16,739 bases of DNA. Source: Lachnospiraceae bacterium. GTDB taxonomy: Bacteria; Bacillota; Clostridia; Lachnospirales; Lachnospiraceae. Positions 1-6,490 of this stretch are shown here, piece by piece. The stretch is taken from assembly GCA_900751785.1 (NCBI GenBank), contig CAADSM010000085.1:1-16739 (forward strand). Reading direction: 5' to 3'. The notes beneath the pieces were generated by a model. The model was not told the origin of the DNA. It did not search any database and saw only the letters and a list, made by a program, of their open reading frames with translations. Position numbers and translations under genes: made by a program. Positions within the stretch are counted from its first letter, which is position 1. Each line of letters begins with the position of its first letter.

Positions 1-66
1 CATTCCCCCCGCACGCGCGGCCTCCAAATGGTGTCCCCGGGCGGGGAAAAAAAAAACCCCCCCCCC
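1..66. other. Low-quality contig edge with homopolymer runs
   Basis: Ten A (47-56) are followed directly by ten C (57-66), preceded by a G/C-rich stretch, all inside the conserved dehydratase domain of nnr. The other window edge also ends in ten C inside a conserved gene. Paired homopolymers at both ends of a sequence are typical of assembly or base-calling artefacts rather than biology. Inference from composition and from disruption of a conserved reading frame. Confidence 0.65.
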
Positions 67-824
67 GCCATACCTGGACTGCCTGTGATCATCAGGACCT
101 TACCGAAGCTCCCCTTATGGGAGTTTTCGCTCCGCGGAGGAAGGAGCTCAGGCATTTCCCCCTTCTCATAGGTAAAACAGACATCCTTCCGGGCGGAGTA
201 GACCGAGGTGTCTATCCCGATCGGAACGGCGGCAGTCCTGCCGGCATACTCTCTGCCCGGATAGAGCACGCATCCCAGCTTCACGCACTCGATCGCGATC
301 GTAAGATGCGCGCGGAATGCCGTCCCGAGCACCTTGCCAGTCTCGGAACAGATACCGGAAGGGATATCCACCGCCACCTTCTGTCCGCCCTGCCTGTTCA
401 TCCAGCAGATCACCTCCCGGCAGCGGCCGGTGATCTCTCTGCTCAGCCCCACTCCGAACACAGCGTCTATTATAACAGTATATTCTTCTTCCGGGAAGCC
501 TGTGAATATCCTGATCCCGAGTCTCTCAGCGATTGCCTTCTGCAGCCGGCATTCTTCGCTGAGAGAGCTTTCCTTTCCGGCAAAAAAAACAGAAACGTCA
601 TATCCATGCTCTCGCAAGAGCCGTGCGGCGGCAAATCCGTCGCCCCCATTGTTTCCGCTTCCGCATACGATGAGAACTTTTTTCAGGTCGATCTGCTCCC
701 GGATCATCGTGTCGACGACCTGGAGCGCCGCACGCTCCATCAGCACAACGGACGGGATTCCGATCTGCTGTATTGTATGCTCATCCGCTTCCTTCATCTG
801 TTTTCCATTCGGCAGATACCTCAA
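1..824 (-). CDS. nnr: Bifunctional NAD(P)H-hydrate epimerase/dehydratase, 5' part (runs off the window)
   Basis: Repairs damaged nicotinamide cofactors in the cytoplasm: the N-terminal YjeF domain epimerises S/R-NAD(P)HX and the C-terminal CARKD domain dehydrates it using ADP or ATP. I translated the minus strand from TTG at 824; the SD-like AGGTGA lies six bases upstream and contains the in-frame stop, so nothing further upstream can be coding. An in-frame ATG at 797 is the alternative start. The epimerase domain shows GSGNNGGDGF (about residues 55-64), DAVFGVGLSR and VAVDIPSGI. From about residue 240 the kinase-fold domain begins with HKGSFGKVLMITGSPGMAG. After that, at 47-66, a 10-T then 10-G run (coding strand) disturbs the protein; family resemblance seems better one frame over, so a homopolymer indel is likely. 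It lies 72 bases downstream of rex, perhaps co-transcribed. Identity is secure; sequence within 1-66 is not. Confidence 0.9.
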   Translation of the reverse strand, partial: MRYLPNGKQMKEADEHTIQQIGIPSVVLMERAALQVVDTMIREQIDLKKVLIVCGSGNNGGDGFAAARLLREHGYDVSVFFAGKESSLSEECRLQKAIAERLGIRIFTGFPEEEYTVIIDAVFGVGLSREITGRCREVICWMNRQGGQKVAVDIPSGICSETGKVLGTAFRAHLTIAIECVKLGCVLYPGREYAGRTAAVPIGIDTSVYSARKDVCFTYEKGEMPELLPPRSENSHKGSFGKVLMITGSPGMAGGGFFFSPPGDTIWRPRVRGE

Positions 825-855
825 TCTTTGTCACCTTGCCTTTCTAACTTCAAAT

Positions 856-877
856 ACCCCGCAGCATGCTGCGGGGT
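856..877 (-). other. Perfect palindrome between rex and nnr (intercistronic hairpin)
   Basis: A 22-bp perfect inverted repeat (ACCCCGCAGCA and its complement TGCTGCGGGGT) sits in the 72-base gap between the rex stop and the nnr start. In rex mRNA it would fold into a very stable GC stem with a small CAUG-type loop. There is no U-run after it in the minus direction (it continues ATTTGAAG), so it is a poor intrinsic terminator. It may instead mark a processing or partial termination point between the two genes. Confidence 0.6.
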
Positions 878-896
878 CCTCTCATATCATTTGTCT

Positions 897-1541
897 TTAC
901 TTTTTCTTTGATTCATTTTTCCGGCTGATATTATAGGAAAGTGTCATAAGACTGTCTGAAAGGTGGACGCTTTCTACGATCACATCTTTCGGCAGTGTCA
1001 GATCTGTGTGCGTAAAGTTCCAGATTGCCTTGATCCCGTTTGCAGTCAGAATATCTGCGACTTCGACAGCCTTTGATTTCGGTATCGTGAGCGCCGCGAT
1101 CTCGATCTCATGGTTCTGCAGAAAATCCTCAAGCTCGTCCATCATCCTAACCGGAATGCCGCGGATCGTAACTCCCTCCAGACGGGGATTCACATCAAAC
1201 AGACTCTTCAGGATAAAACCGCTCCGCTCAAAGGAAGCATAATTGGCAAGCGCCTGCCCAAGATTGCCCGCTCCGACAATAATGAAATTGTGATTCTTAT
1301 CCAGTCCGAGGATCTTCCCGATCTCTGTATATAAGTATTTTACATTGTAGCCATAGCCCTGCTGTCCAAAGCCGCCAAAATTGTTCAGATCCTGGCGGAT
1401 CTGGGATGCGGTGACATGCATCGTCTTACTCAAGTCTCCGGATGAAATCCTCTCTACTCCCGCCTCTAGCAGATCGCCCAGATATCTGTAATATCTTGGA
1501 AGTCTTGATATAACAGCCCGGGATATTCCTCTGTGTTCCAA
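897..1541 (-). CDS. rex: Redox-sensing transcriptional repressor Rex
   Basis: Rex binds DNA when NADH/NAD+ is low and leaves it when NADH binds, so controlling fermentation and redox genes. The 214-residue length matches the family. The N-terminal winged helix contains VTASQIRQDLNNFGGFGQQG (residues 43-62), the hallmark of Rex, and the Rossmann domain has the NADH-binding GAGNLG at 90-95. The C-terminal helix region follows, with a Lys/Ser-rich tail. The start is TTG at 1541, eight bases after GGAGGG; there is no nearby ATG that keeps the conserved N-terminus ISRAVISRLPRYYRYL. It has its own consensus promoter about 30 bases upstream and is divergent from the ABC-F gene. I see no TTGTTAA-N4-TTAACAA Rex box at its promoter, so autoregulation is not supported by sequence. 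Confidence 0.97.
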   Translation of the reverse strand: MEHRGISRAVISRLPRYYRYLGDLLEAGVERISSGDLSKTMHVTASQIRQDLNNFGGFGQQGYGYNVKYLYTEIGKILGLDKNHNFIIVGAGNLGQALANYASFERSGFILKSLFDVNPRLEGVTIRGIPVRMMDELEDFLQNHEIEIAALTIPKSKAVEVADILTANGIKAIWNFTHTDLTLPKDVIVESVHLSDSLMTLSYNISRKNESKKK

Positions 1542-1572
1542 ATTCTTCGCCCTCCAATTTTAATCTAGACTT

Positions 1573-1601
1573 ATTATATATAAGACTTTTTCTTATGTCA
1601 A
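1573..1601 (-). promoter_or_regulatory. Consensus sigma-A promoter of rex
   Basis: On the minus strand TTGACA (1601-1596) is followed after exactly 17 bases by TATAAT (1578-1573), a perfect match to the housekeeping consensus. The transcript would start near 1566, about 25 bases before the TTG start. An imperfect dyad, GACTTAT-TATAT-ATAAGAC (1568-1586), covers the -10 box but does not match the known Rex operator. Confidence 0.85.
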
Positions 1602-1614
1602 ATTTTTCTTCATC

Positions 1615-1642
1615 TTGTATTTTCCAGCATTTCCGTTATAAT
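1615..1642 (+). promoter_or_regulatory. Promoter of the ABC-F gene
   Basis: TTGTAT (1615-1620), a 16-base spacer and a perfect TATAAT (1637-1642) point toward the ABC-F gene. The predicted leader is about 75 bases. It lies back to back with the rex promoter, with 13 bases between the two -35 boxes. Confidence 0.75.
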
Positions 1643-1659
1643 GGTAATTTGGAGTTAGT

Positions 1660-1682
1660 ATCCGTACATATGCATAACGGAT
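1660..1682 (+). other. Small hairpin in the ABC-F leader
   Basis: ATCCGT (1660-1665) and ACGGAT (1677-1682) can form a 6-bp stem with an 11-base loop between the predicted transcription start and the ribosome site. The loop contains an ATG in frame with the ABC-F gene. No U-run follows, so it is not a terminator-type attenuator. Weak evidence for any function. Confidence 0.3.
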
Positions 1683-1723
1683 CATTATACGAACAGCAGC
1701 ATATTAATAGTAGGAGGAGTACT

Positions 1724-3655
1724 ATGATACTCGCATGTCATAATATAGAAAAATCATTCGGAGAGCAGGTCATTGTACACGACGGCTCTTTTCATATCGA
1801 AGACCACGAGAAAGCTGCCCTGGTCGGCGTAAACGGAGCCGGAAAATCAACGATCTTCAAGATGATCATGGGTGAGGAGCCGCTGGACGGCGGCAGCGTG
1901 ATACTGGCAAAAGGCAGGACGATCGGCTATCTCGCGCAGCATCAGAGCCTTCTTGCCGGAAATACAATCTATGAGGAAGTAAAGAGCGCCCGGGCCGATA
2001 TTTTCGCCATGGAGGCACAACTCCGCTCGATCGAACAGGAACTGCACACCCTCTCAGGGGAGGCCCTGCAGAGCCGGCTTGAGACCTACAACCGGCTGCA
2101 GTCTGATTTTGAAGCTCAGAACGGCTATGCCTGCGAGAGTGAGATCGTCGGCGTCCTCAAGGGGCTTGGTTTTTCAGAGGAAGATTTCTCCAAGCAGACA
2201 GACACCCTCTCAGGAGGACAGAAGACCCGCGTGTCTCTCGGCAAGCTCCTTCTGACCCGCCCGGATATCCTTCTTCTGGACGAGCCAACCAACCACCTGG
2301 ATCTAAATTCCATTGCATGGCTGGAGACCTTTTTGATGAATTATCCCGGGGCTGTGTTCATCGTCTCCCACGACCGGTATTTCCTGAACCGCGTCGTCAC
2401 GAAAGTGATCGAGATCGAGCGCGGGGAGGTCAGGATGTATCTCGGAAACTATAAGGCATATTCAGCGAAAAAGCAGCAGATCCGCGACGCACAGCTCAAG
2501 GAATATCTGAATCAGCAGAGAGAGATCCGTCATCAGCAGGCCGTTATCGAGAAACTCAAGTCATTCAACCGAGAGAAATCGATCCGCCGCGCAGAGAGCC
2601 GCGAGAAGATGCTGGAAAAGCTCACTCCCGTGGAGAAACCGGCCGAGGCGGCAAAAGAGATCCATTTTACACTGGAGCCGTCCTGCATCAGCGGAAATGA
2701 TGTGCTGACCGTGGAGCATCTGTCCAAGCGATTCGGAAGCCAGCTTCTCTTTGACGACGCGGACTTTGAGATCAAACGCGGCGAGCATGTCGCTGTGATC
2801 GGGGACAACGGGACCGGAAAGACAACCCTGCTCAAGATCCTGAACCAGGTGATCTCCGCCGATAAAGGCTCTTTCACCCTGGGCGCCAAGGTCAAGATCG
2901 GTTACTACGATCAGGAGCACCACGTCCTCCACGATGAGAAGACGATCTTTGACGAAATCTCGGATGATTATCCGAGGCTTAACAATACACAGATACGCAA
3001 TACACTTGCCGCATTTCAGTTTACCGGGGACGATGTATTCAAAGAAATCCGGACATTGAGCGGAGGTGAAAAGGGCCGCGTCTCTCTCGCAAAGCTGATG
3101 CTCTCAGAAGCGAACTTCCTGATACTCGATGAGCCGACCAACCATCTGGATATCACTTCCAAGGAAATACTCGAGGAAGCTCTGAACAACTACAGCGGGA
3201 CCGTGCTCTACGTATCCCACGACCGCTACTTCATCAACCAGACTGCATCCCGGATCCTTGAGCTTGTGAACTGCACCTTTGTAAACTACATCGGCAACTA
3301 CGACTACTACCTTGAGAAAAAGGAAGAGCTCACCCGTGCTTACGCTTCCTCCTCTCCCCAGAGCGCTTCCGGAACGGCTCAGTCCTCTCCCGCCCCACAG
3401 GCATCCGAATCAAAGCTTAGCTGGCAGGAACAGAAGGAACAGCAGGCAAAAGAGCGAAAAAGGAAAAATGACCTGAAAAAGGCTGAAGACGAGATCAGCC
3501 GCCTGGAGGACCGGAATGCTGAGATCGATCACGAGATGACCCTCGAGGAAGTCTACTCCAATTCCGTCAGATGTCAGGAACTCACTACTGAACGCGCCGA
3601 GAATGAAGCACGGCTTGAAGAACTTTACGAGCTGTGGGAAACACTGGCCGAGTAA
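1724..3655 (+). CDS. ABC-F family ATPase, YdiF-like, ribosome-associated type
   Basis: A soluble twin-ATPase of 643 residues with no membrane segment, as in ABC-F proteins, which act at the ribosome E site as translation factors or antibiotic protectors. The first ATPase domain has Walker A GVNGAGKS (35-42), signature LSGGQ (162-166) and Walker B ILLLDEP with Glu187. The second has GDNGTGKT (360-367), LSGGE (445-449) and LILDEP with Glu470. Between them lies the charged interdomain linker (about 245-325, rich in Gln, Arg and Lys). The C-terminus carries a Ser/Ala/Pro-rich spacer (about 545-565) and a charged coiled coil (about 568-643), as in YdiF/Uup-like members. ATG at 1724 is chosen because AGGAGGAG precedes it by a few bases and the conserved domain begins at once; the frame stays open back to 1595, but that lies upstream of the promoter. 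Single-gene unit, convergent with icd. Whether it is housekeeping or a resistance factor cannot be told from sequence alone. Confidence 0.93.
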   Translation: MILACHNIEKSFGEQVIVHDGSFHIEDHEKAALVGVNGAGKSTIFKMIMGEEPLDGGSVILAKGRTIGYLAQHQSLLAGNTIYEEVKSARADIFAMEAQLRSIEQELHTLSGEALQSRLETYNRLQSDFEAQNGYACESEIVGVLKGLGFSEEDFSKQTDTLSGGQKTRVSLGKLLLTRPDILLLDEPTNHLDLNSIAWLETFLMNYPGAVFIVSHDRYFLNRVVTKVIEIERGEVRMYLGNYKAYSAKKQQIRDAQLKEYLNQQREIRHQQAVIEKLKSFNREKSIRRAESREKMLEKLTPVEKPAEAAKEIHFTLEPSCISGNDVLTVEHLSKRFGSQLLFDDADFEIKRGEHVAVIGDNGTGKTTLLKILNQVISADKGSFTLGAKVKIGYYDQEHHVLHDEKTIFDEISDDYPRLNNTQIRNTLAAFQFTGDDVFKEIRTLSGGEKGRVSLAKLMLSEANFLILDEPTNHLDITSKEILEEALNNYSGTVLYVSHDRYFINQTASRILELVNCTFVNYIGNYDYYLEKKEELTRAYASSSPQSASGTAQSSPAPQASESKLSWQEQKEQQAKERKRKNDLKKAEDEISRLEDRNAEIDHEMTLEEVYSNSVRCQELTTERAENEARLEELYELWETLAE

Positions 3656-3662
3656 ATTCGGG

Positions 3663-3895
3663 TTTGCTGAGCGGATGAATGGGGCGCCAAAGGGGCAGGT
3701 GTTATAACGCAGGACCGTTCCGCTCTACCTCATCCGTTTGAAAGGTTGTAACAAGACCTCGAAAAATGTGTTCCATTGGAAACGCATTTTCCGAGGTCTT
3801 TAACAACCTAAACAAACTGTATTCGGAACGCTCCACTTGAAGTCTCTGCTTTTATAACACCCGCCCCTTTGACTCACACTCATCCGGTCAGCAAA
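3663..3895. repeat. Large imperfect palindrome 1 (about 233 bases), downstream of the ABC-F gene
   Basis: Arms of about 115 bases pair in nested order around a centre near 3776. 3663-3678 pairs with 3880-3895 (15 of 16). 3688-3707 pairs with 3852-3871 (19 of 20). CGTTCCG (3716-3722) pairs with CGGAACG (3824-3830). AGGTTGT (3743-3749) pairs with ACAACCT (3803-3809). AAGACCTCG (3753-3761) pairs with CGAGGTCTT (3792-3800), and TTCC (3771-3774) with GGAA (3778-3781). Weaker pairing continues outward, GTGG/GAAA/ACTG/CCGA of 3634-3651 against 3916-3933, reaching the last ABC-F codons. It starts 7 bases after the ABC-F stop. No U-run follows and no target-site duplication is evident. It could be a MITE-like repeat or a structured 3' RNA. 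Confidence 0.85.
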
Positions 3896-3921
3896 AGCTC
3901 CTCCAACGGGATGCTTCGGCA

Positions 3922-4025
3922 GTTTTCAGCCACCTTCCGGAGCTTTAAGACTTTTTACGATTACGGAACGAAGCCAGAACCTTCCTCCCGCCATCTCCGA
4001 AGATTTCCTCCGGCCAGCCCGCCCC
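3922..4025. repeat. Third, arm-like copy of the palindrome family
   Basis: Bases 3922-3949 match the right arm of palindrome 2 (4381-4408) at 24 of 28 positions in direct orientation. 3930-3950 also matches the complement of its left arm (4301-4321) at 20 of 21. Downstream come CGGAACG (3964-3970) and CCCGCCCC (4018-4025), the same modules in the same order as in the right arms of palindrome 1 (3824-3830, 3860-3867) and palindrome 2 (4423-4429, 4442-4449). No matching left arm is visible next to it, so it may be a decayed half-element. Short open frames across it (66-68 codons) show no recognisable protein. Confidence 0.65.
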
Positions 4026-4173
4026 GTTTTCTGCTTTATCCCAGACAGAACTCCTCCCACAAACTCGGAAATTAAAAAAGAGGATGCTGATTGTACTTTA
4101 TGGACTTTGTTTTCAAGTATTATCAATCAAAAAAGTATCCACGGCAATAAAGTATACCTGCTGTCCTCGTTTT
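4026..4173. other. AT-rich spacer with no recognised gene
   Basis: This stretch lies between the third repeat copy and the outer left arm of palindrome 2. It is more AT-rich than its surroundings, and I find no coding frame with a ribosome site, no convincing promoter and no RNA gene in it. Confidence 0.5.
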
Positions 4174-4540
4174 TAAATCTCCGGGATTGTCACGCAAACT
4201 TCCTGATGGATCAGCGTAGAAACCGGCAGGGCAGGATTCAACTGACTTTCTGAGATGAGGGGCGGGGGATCCTGGCGACTTTGGAGAAGGGGCTAGAAAA
4301 TCTTAAAGCTCCGGAAGATGGCGTTAATATGAAAAGCAGCACTGTTTGAGCCTATGGCGAGTTGTGCTGCTTTTCATATTGTTTTTAGCCATCTTTCGGA
4401 GCTTTTAGCTTTTCTTCCCCTTCGGAACGGAGCTTGGATCCCCCGCCCCTCATCTCAGAATACGTCTTCGCTTTTCTATCTGCCCTGTCGGTTTCGAACG
4501 TTACATCAACCAGAAGTTTCCGTCGCTAACCCCGAATTTA
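4174..4540. repeat. Large imperfect palindrome 2 (core 4248-4460), reaching the icd stop codon
   Basis: The core has a perfect 25-bp inverted repeat: 4248-4272 is the exact complement of 4436-4460. Inside it, GAAGGGG (4286-4292) pairs with CCCCTTC (4417-4423), 4305-4322 pairs with 4388-4405 over 18 positions with one G-U, and 4326-4342 pairs perfectly with 4364-4380 over 17, leaving a 21-base loop (4343-4363). Outside the core the dyad goes on: 4221-4234 matches the complement of 4480-4493 at 13 of 14, AAACTTC (4196-4202) pairs with GAAGTTT (4513-4519), and TAAAT (4174-4178) pairs with ATTTA (4536-4540). The last includes the stop codon of icd. Total span is about 367 bases. In icd mRNA the whole 3' untranslated region would fold into one rod. 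No U-run or target duplication is seen. Confidence 0.88.
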
Positions 4541-5734
4541 CAGACGCTTCGCGATCGCTTTGATGAACCCTTCACTGTTGAGCACGGTCGGGTTCTCGAT
4601 CGTTGTGATCAGCGCCAGGTCTTTTGTCATCTCTCCTGCCTCGATCGTATCGATCGTTGCTTTCTCGAGTCTGTCAGCGAACTCCATCAGCTCTTTGCTG
4701 CCGTCCAGCTCGCCTCTCTTGCGGAGTGCGCCTGTCCAGGCAAAGATCGTTGCAACGGAGTTTGTAGATGTCTCTTCACCCTTCAGGTGCTTGTAATAGT
4801 GGCGCTGCACTGTTCCGTGCGCCGCCTCATATTCATAGTATCCTTCCGGAGATACGAGCACAGATGTCATCATCGCCAGTGAGCCGAACGCAGAAGATAC
4901 CATATCGCTCATGACGTCTCCGTCATAGTTCTTGCATGCCCAGATGTAGCCGCCCTCTGACTTCATCACACGCGCTACTGCATCATCGATCAGCGTATAG
5001 AAGTATTCGATGCCAGCCTCGTTGAATTTCTCAGCAAATTCCGCATCATAGATCTCCTGGAAAATATCTTTGAATGTATGGTCATATTTCTTTGAGATCG
5101 TATCTTTCGTGGCAAACCACAGATCCTGCTTCGTATCAAGCGCATAGGAGAAGCAGCTTCTCGCAAAGCTCTCGATGGACTTATTCAGGTTGTGCATTCC
5201 CTGCACAATGCCCGGTCCGTCAAATTCATGCACAAGCTCTTTCGTCTGTGTGCCGTCCTCTGCCGTGTAGACCAGCTCCACCTTGCCCGCGCCCGGGATT
5301 TTCATCTCGCTTCCCTTATAGACATCTCCATAGGCATGTCTGGCGATGGTGATCGGCTTCTTCCAATTCTTTACGCAGGGCTCGATCCCTTTCACTACGA
5401 TCGGGGCACGGAACACAGTACCGTCGAGGATAGCACGGATCGTACCGTTCGGGCTCTTCCACATTTCCTTCAGATCATACTCGTCCATGCGGGCCGCATT
5501 CGGAGTGATCGTAGCGCACTTGACAGCGACTTTATATTTCTTTGTCGCAAGTGCTGAATCTACGGTGACCTGATCGTTAGTCTCATTTCTGTGCTCCAGC
5601 CCGAGGTCATAGTACTCTGTCTTCAGATCTATGTAAGGCTCAAGGAGCTCCTCCTTGATCATTTTCCATAAGATCCTTGTCATTTCGTCCCCGTCCATCT
5701 CGACAAGGGGAGTTGTCATTTTGATTTTTTCCAT
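4538..5734 (-). CDS. icd: NADP-dependent isocitrate dehydrogenase, eukaryote-like (type II) form
   Basis: Oxidatively decarboxylates isocitrate to 2-oxoglutarate with NADP+, in the cytoplasm, here feeding glutamate synthesis. The 398-residue protein resembles the homodimeric animal/fungal-type subfamily rather than E. coli Icd: [20 protein letters not shown] near the start, [24 protein letters not shown] (substrate loop), [27 protein letters not shown] (metal-binding Asp residues) and [11 protein letters not shown] with [16 protein letters not shown] (NADP region). ATG at 5734 is preceded by AGGAGGAG and starts the conserved [17 protein letters not shown]; 22 further upstream codons are open but would lie before the ribosome site and overlap a hairpin. 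Last gene of the citrate synthase-gntR-icd unit, 75 bases after gntR. Its stop codon sits in the outer arm of palindrome 2. No aconitase gene is in the window. Confidence 0.96.
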   Translation of the reverse strand: MEKIKMTTPLVEMDGDEMTRILWKMIKEELLEPYIDLKTEYYDLGLEHRNETNDQVTVDSALATKKYKVAVKCATITPNAARMDEYDLKEMWKSPNGTIRAILDGTVFRAPIVVKGIEPCVKNWKKPITIARHAYGDVYKGSEMKIPGAGKVELVYTAEDGTQTKELVHEFDGPGIVQGMHNLNKSIESFARSCFSYALDTKQDLWFATKDTISKKYDHTFKDIFQEIYDAEFAEKFNEAGIEYFYTLIDDAVARVMKSEGGYIWACKNYDGDVMSDMVSSAFGSLAMMTSVLVSPEGYYEYEAAHGTVQRHYYKHLKGEETSTNSVATIFAWTGALRKRGELDGSKELMEFADRLEKATIDTIEAGEMTKDLALITTIENPTVLNSEGFIKAIAKRL

Positions 5735-5767
5735 TCTGCTGTCTCCTCCTAAAATAGTTTTTCTGCC

Positions 5768-5805
5768 GGCTGATCGGCGCAGCAGCATTCTGCCGCGCAT
5801 CGGCC
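5768..5805 (-). other. Intercistronic hairpin between gntR and icd
   Basis: In the minus-strand transcript GCGC-G-GCAG (5798-5790) pairs with CTGC-T-GCGC (5785-5777) through nine pairs, one of them G-U, around an AATG loop. The stem can be lengthened by GAT/ATC and GGC/GCC outside a small bulge. It begins a few bases after the gntR stop codon and ends about 18 bases before the icd ribosome site. The later sequence AGAAAAACTATTTT is a weak U-tract, so partial termination or mRNA processing are both possible. Confidence 0.6.
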
Positions 5806-5809
5806 TGAT

Positions 5810-6475
5810 CTACATCTCTTCGTAGCCTTGTTTTCTCAGGTTCTGCATCACATGCAGGATATGCTCATTCGCAAGCTGCTCAGCGAGATCCTCGTCGCCG
5901 TCTTTGATAGCCCGCAGGATCTGCTTGTGCTCCCGGATTGATTTCCGCGCCCTCTCTTCTGACACTACGGATGACTTTCTCGCCGCGCGGACATAGTTAT
6001 GGAAATCGCTCAGAACATGGTCCAGGATACGGCTGCCTGACGCCTCATATAATATTGTATGGAAACGCCCGTCAAGTAAAGTGATCTGTTCTGCATTAAA
6101 GCCGCTCCCCTTTTTCATCTGAAATTCTGAGAGAAGGATCGCTTCCTCCAGCTCATCGAGCTGCTCCTCGCTGATATGCTGCGCTGCCCATCTGGCGCAC
6201 AGCCCCTCCAGCATAGAGCGTATCACATAGATATCCTTGATATCTTTCTGTGAGATCCCCGTCACGTATGCTCCTTTGTTCGGAATGATCGTGACAAGCC
6301 CTTCAAGCTCAAGCTGTCTCAGCGCCTCTCTCACCGGCGTGCGGCTCACACCCAGCTCCTTCCCCAGCGTAGTCTCCCTGAGCTCATCGTGCTCTTTATA
6401 CTTTCCGCTGAGTATGTCTTCCCGTATCTTCTGAAAAACACGTCCTCCGAGAGAATGTTCCTGATATTCTTCCAT
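5810..6475 (-). CDS. GntR-family transcriptional regulator with FCD (FadR-type) ligand domain
   Basis: A 221-residue DNA-binding regulator. The winged helix-turn-helix is at about residues 12-74 (LGKELGVSRTPVREALRQLELEGLV spans 37-61, with the recognition-helix motif SRTPVREALR). The FCD all-helical domain follows (about 78-215), with candidate metal/ligand residues Asp135, His139, His183 and His205, the D-x3-H...H...H pattern of carboxylate-binding family members. ATG at 6475 has AGGAGG seven bases upstream. It lies 15 bases after the Re-citrate synthase gene and before icd, so it most likely senses a carboxylic acid of this pathway (citrate, isocitrate or 2-oxoglutarate) and controls its own operon; ligand and target are inference. 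Candidate operators are at 7910-7923 and 7934-7943. Confidence 0.93.
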   Translation of the reverse strand: MEEYQEHSLGGRVFQKIREDILSGKYKEHDELRETTLGKELGVSRTPVREALRQLELEGLVTIIPNKGAYVTGISQKDIKDIYVIRSMLEGLCARWAAQHISEEQLDELEEAILLSEFQMKKGSGFNAEQITLLDGRFHTILYEASGSRILDHVLSDFHNYVRAARKSSVVSEERARKSIREHKQILRAIKDGDEDLAEQLANEHILHVMQNLRKQGYEEM

Positions 6476-6490
6476 CTGCAGTCCTCCTGG

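Noticed and set aside
224..262. CGGAACG-type module seen inside nnr (CGGAACGGCGG)
   Set aside because: The heptamer alone is short and occurs in coding sequence without the accompanying CTTCCGGAG and CCCGCCCC modules, so it is not a member of the repeat family.
117..936. Two overlapping plus-strand open frames of 264 and 200 codons
   Set aside because: They are antisense to nnr, which has clear family motifs in this interval; their own translations show no recognisable domain.
1566..1601. Rex box for autoregulation
   Set aside because: The dyad at the rex -10 box does not match TTGTTAA-N4-TTAACAA, and no full site is visible elsewhere in the gap.
1595..1723. 43-codon N-terminal extension of the ABC-F protein
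   Set aside because: The extended start lies upstream of the predicted promoter; AGGAGGAG immediately precedes ATG 1724, where the conserved domain starts.
3800..3806. TTAACAA, a Rex half-site
   Set aside because: It lacks the partner half-site at the required spacing and lies inside the palindrome 1 stem, far from a promoter.
3869..4126. Short open frames of 66-68 codons on both strands in the ABC-F/icd gap
   Set aside because: They lie on the repeat modules, lack a clear ribosome site and have composition expected from repeat DNA; no protein family is recognised.
3663..4540. CRISPR array or phage/transposon insertion
   Set aside because: Repeats are long, inverted and imperfect rather than short, direct and evenly spaced; no cas, transposase or integrase gene and no target-site duplication is seen.
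4354..4563. 69-codon plus-strand open frame
   Set aside because: It runs from the loop of palindrome 2 through its right arm into the antisense of icd; part of it resembles a translation of the opposite arm only because the DNA arms are homologous.
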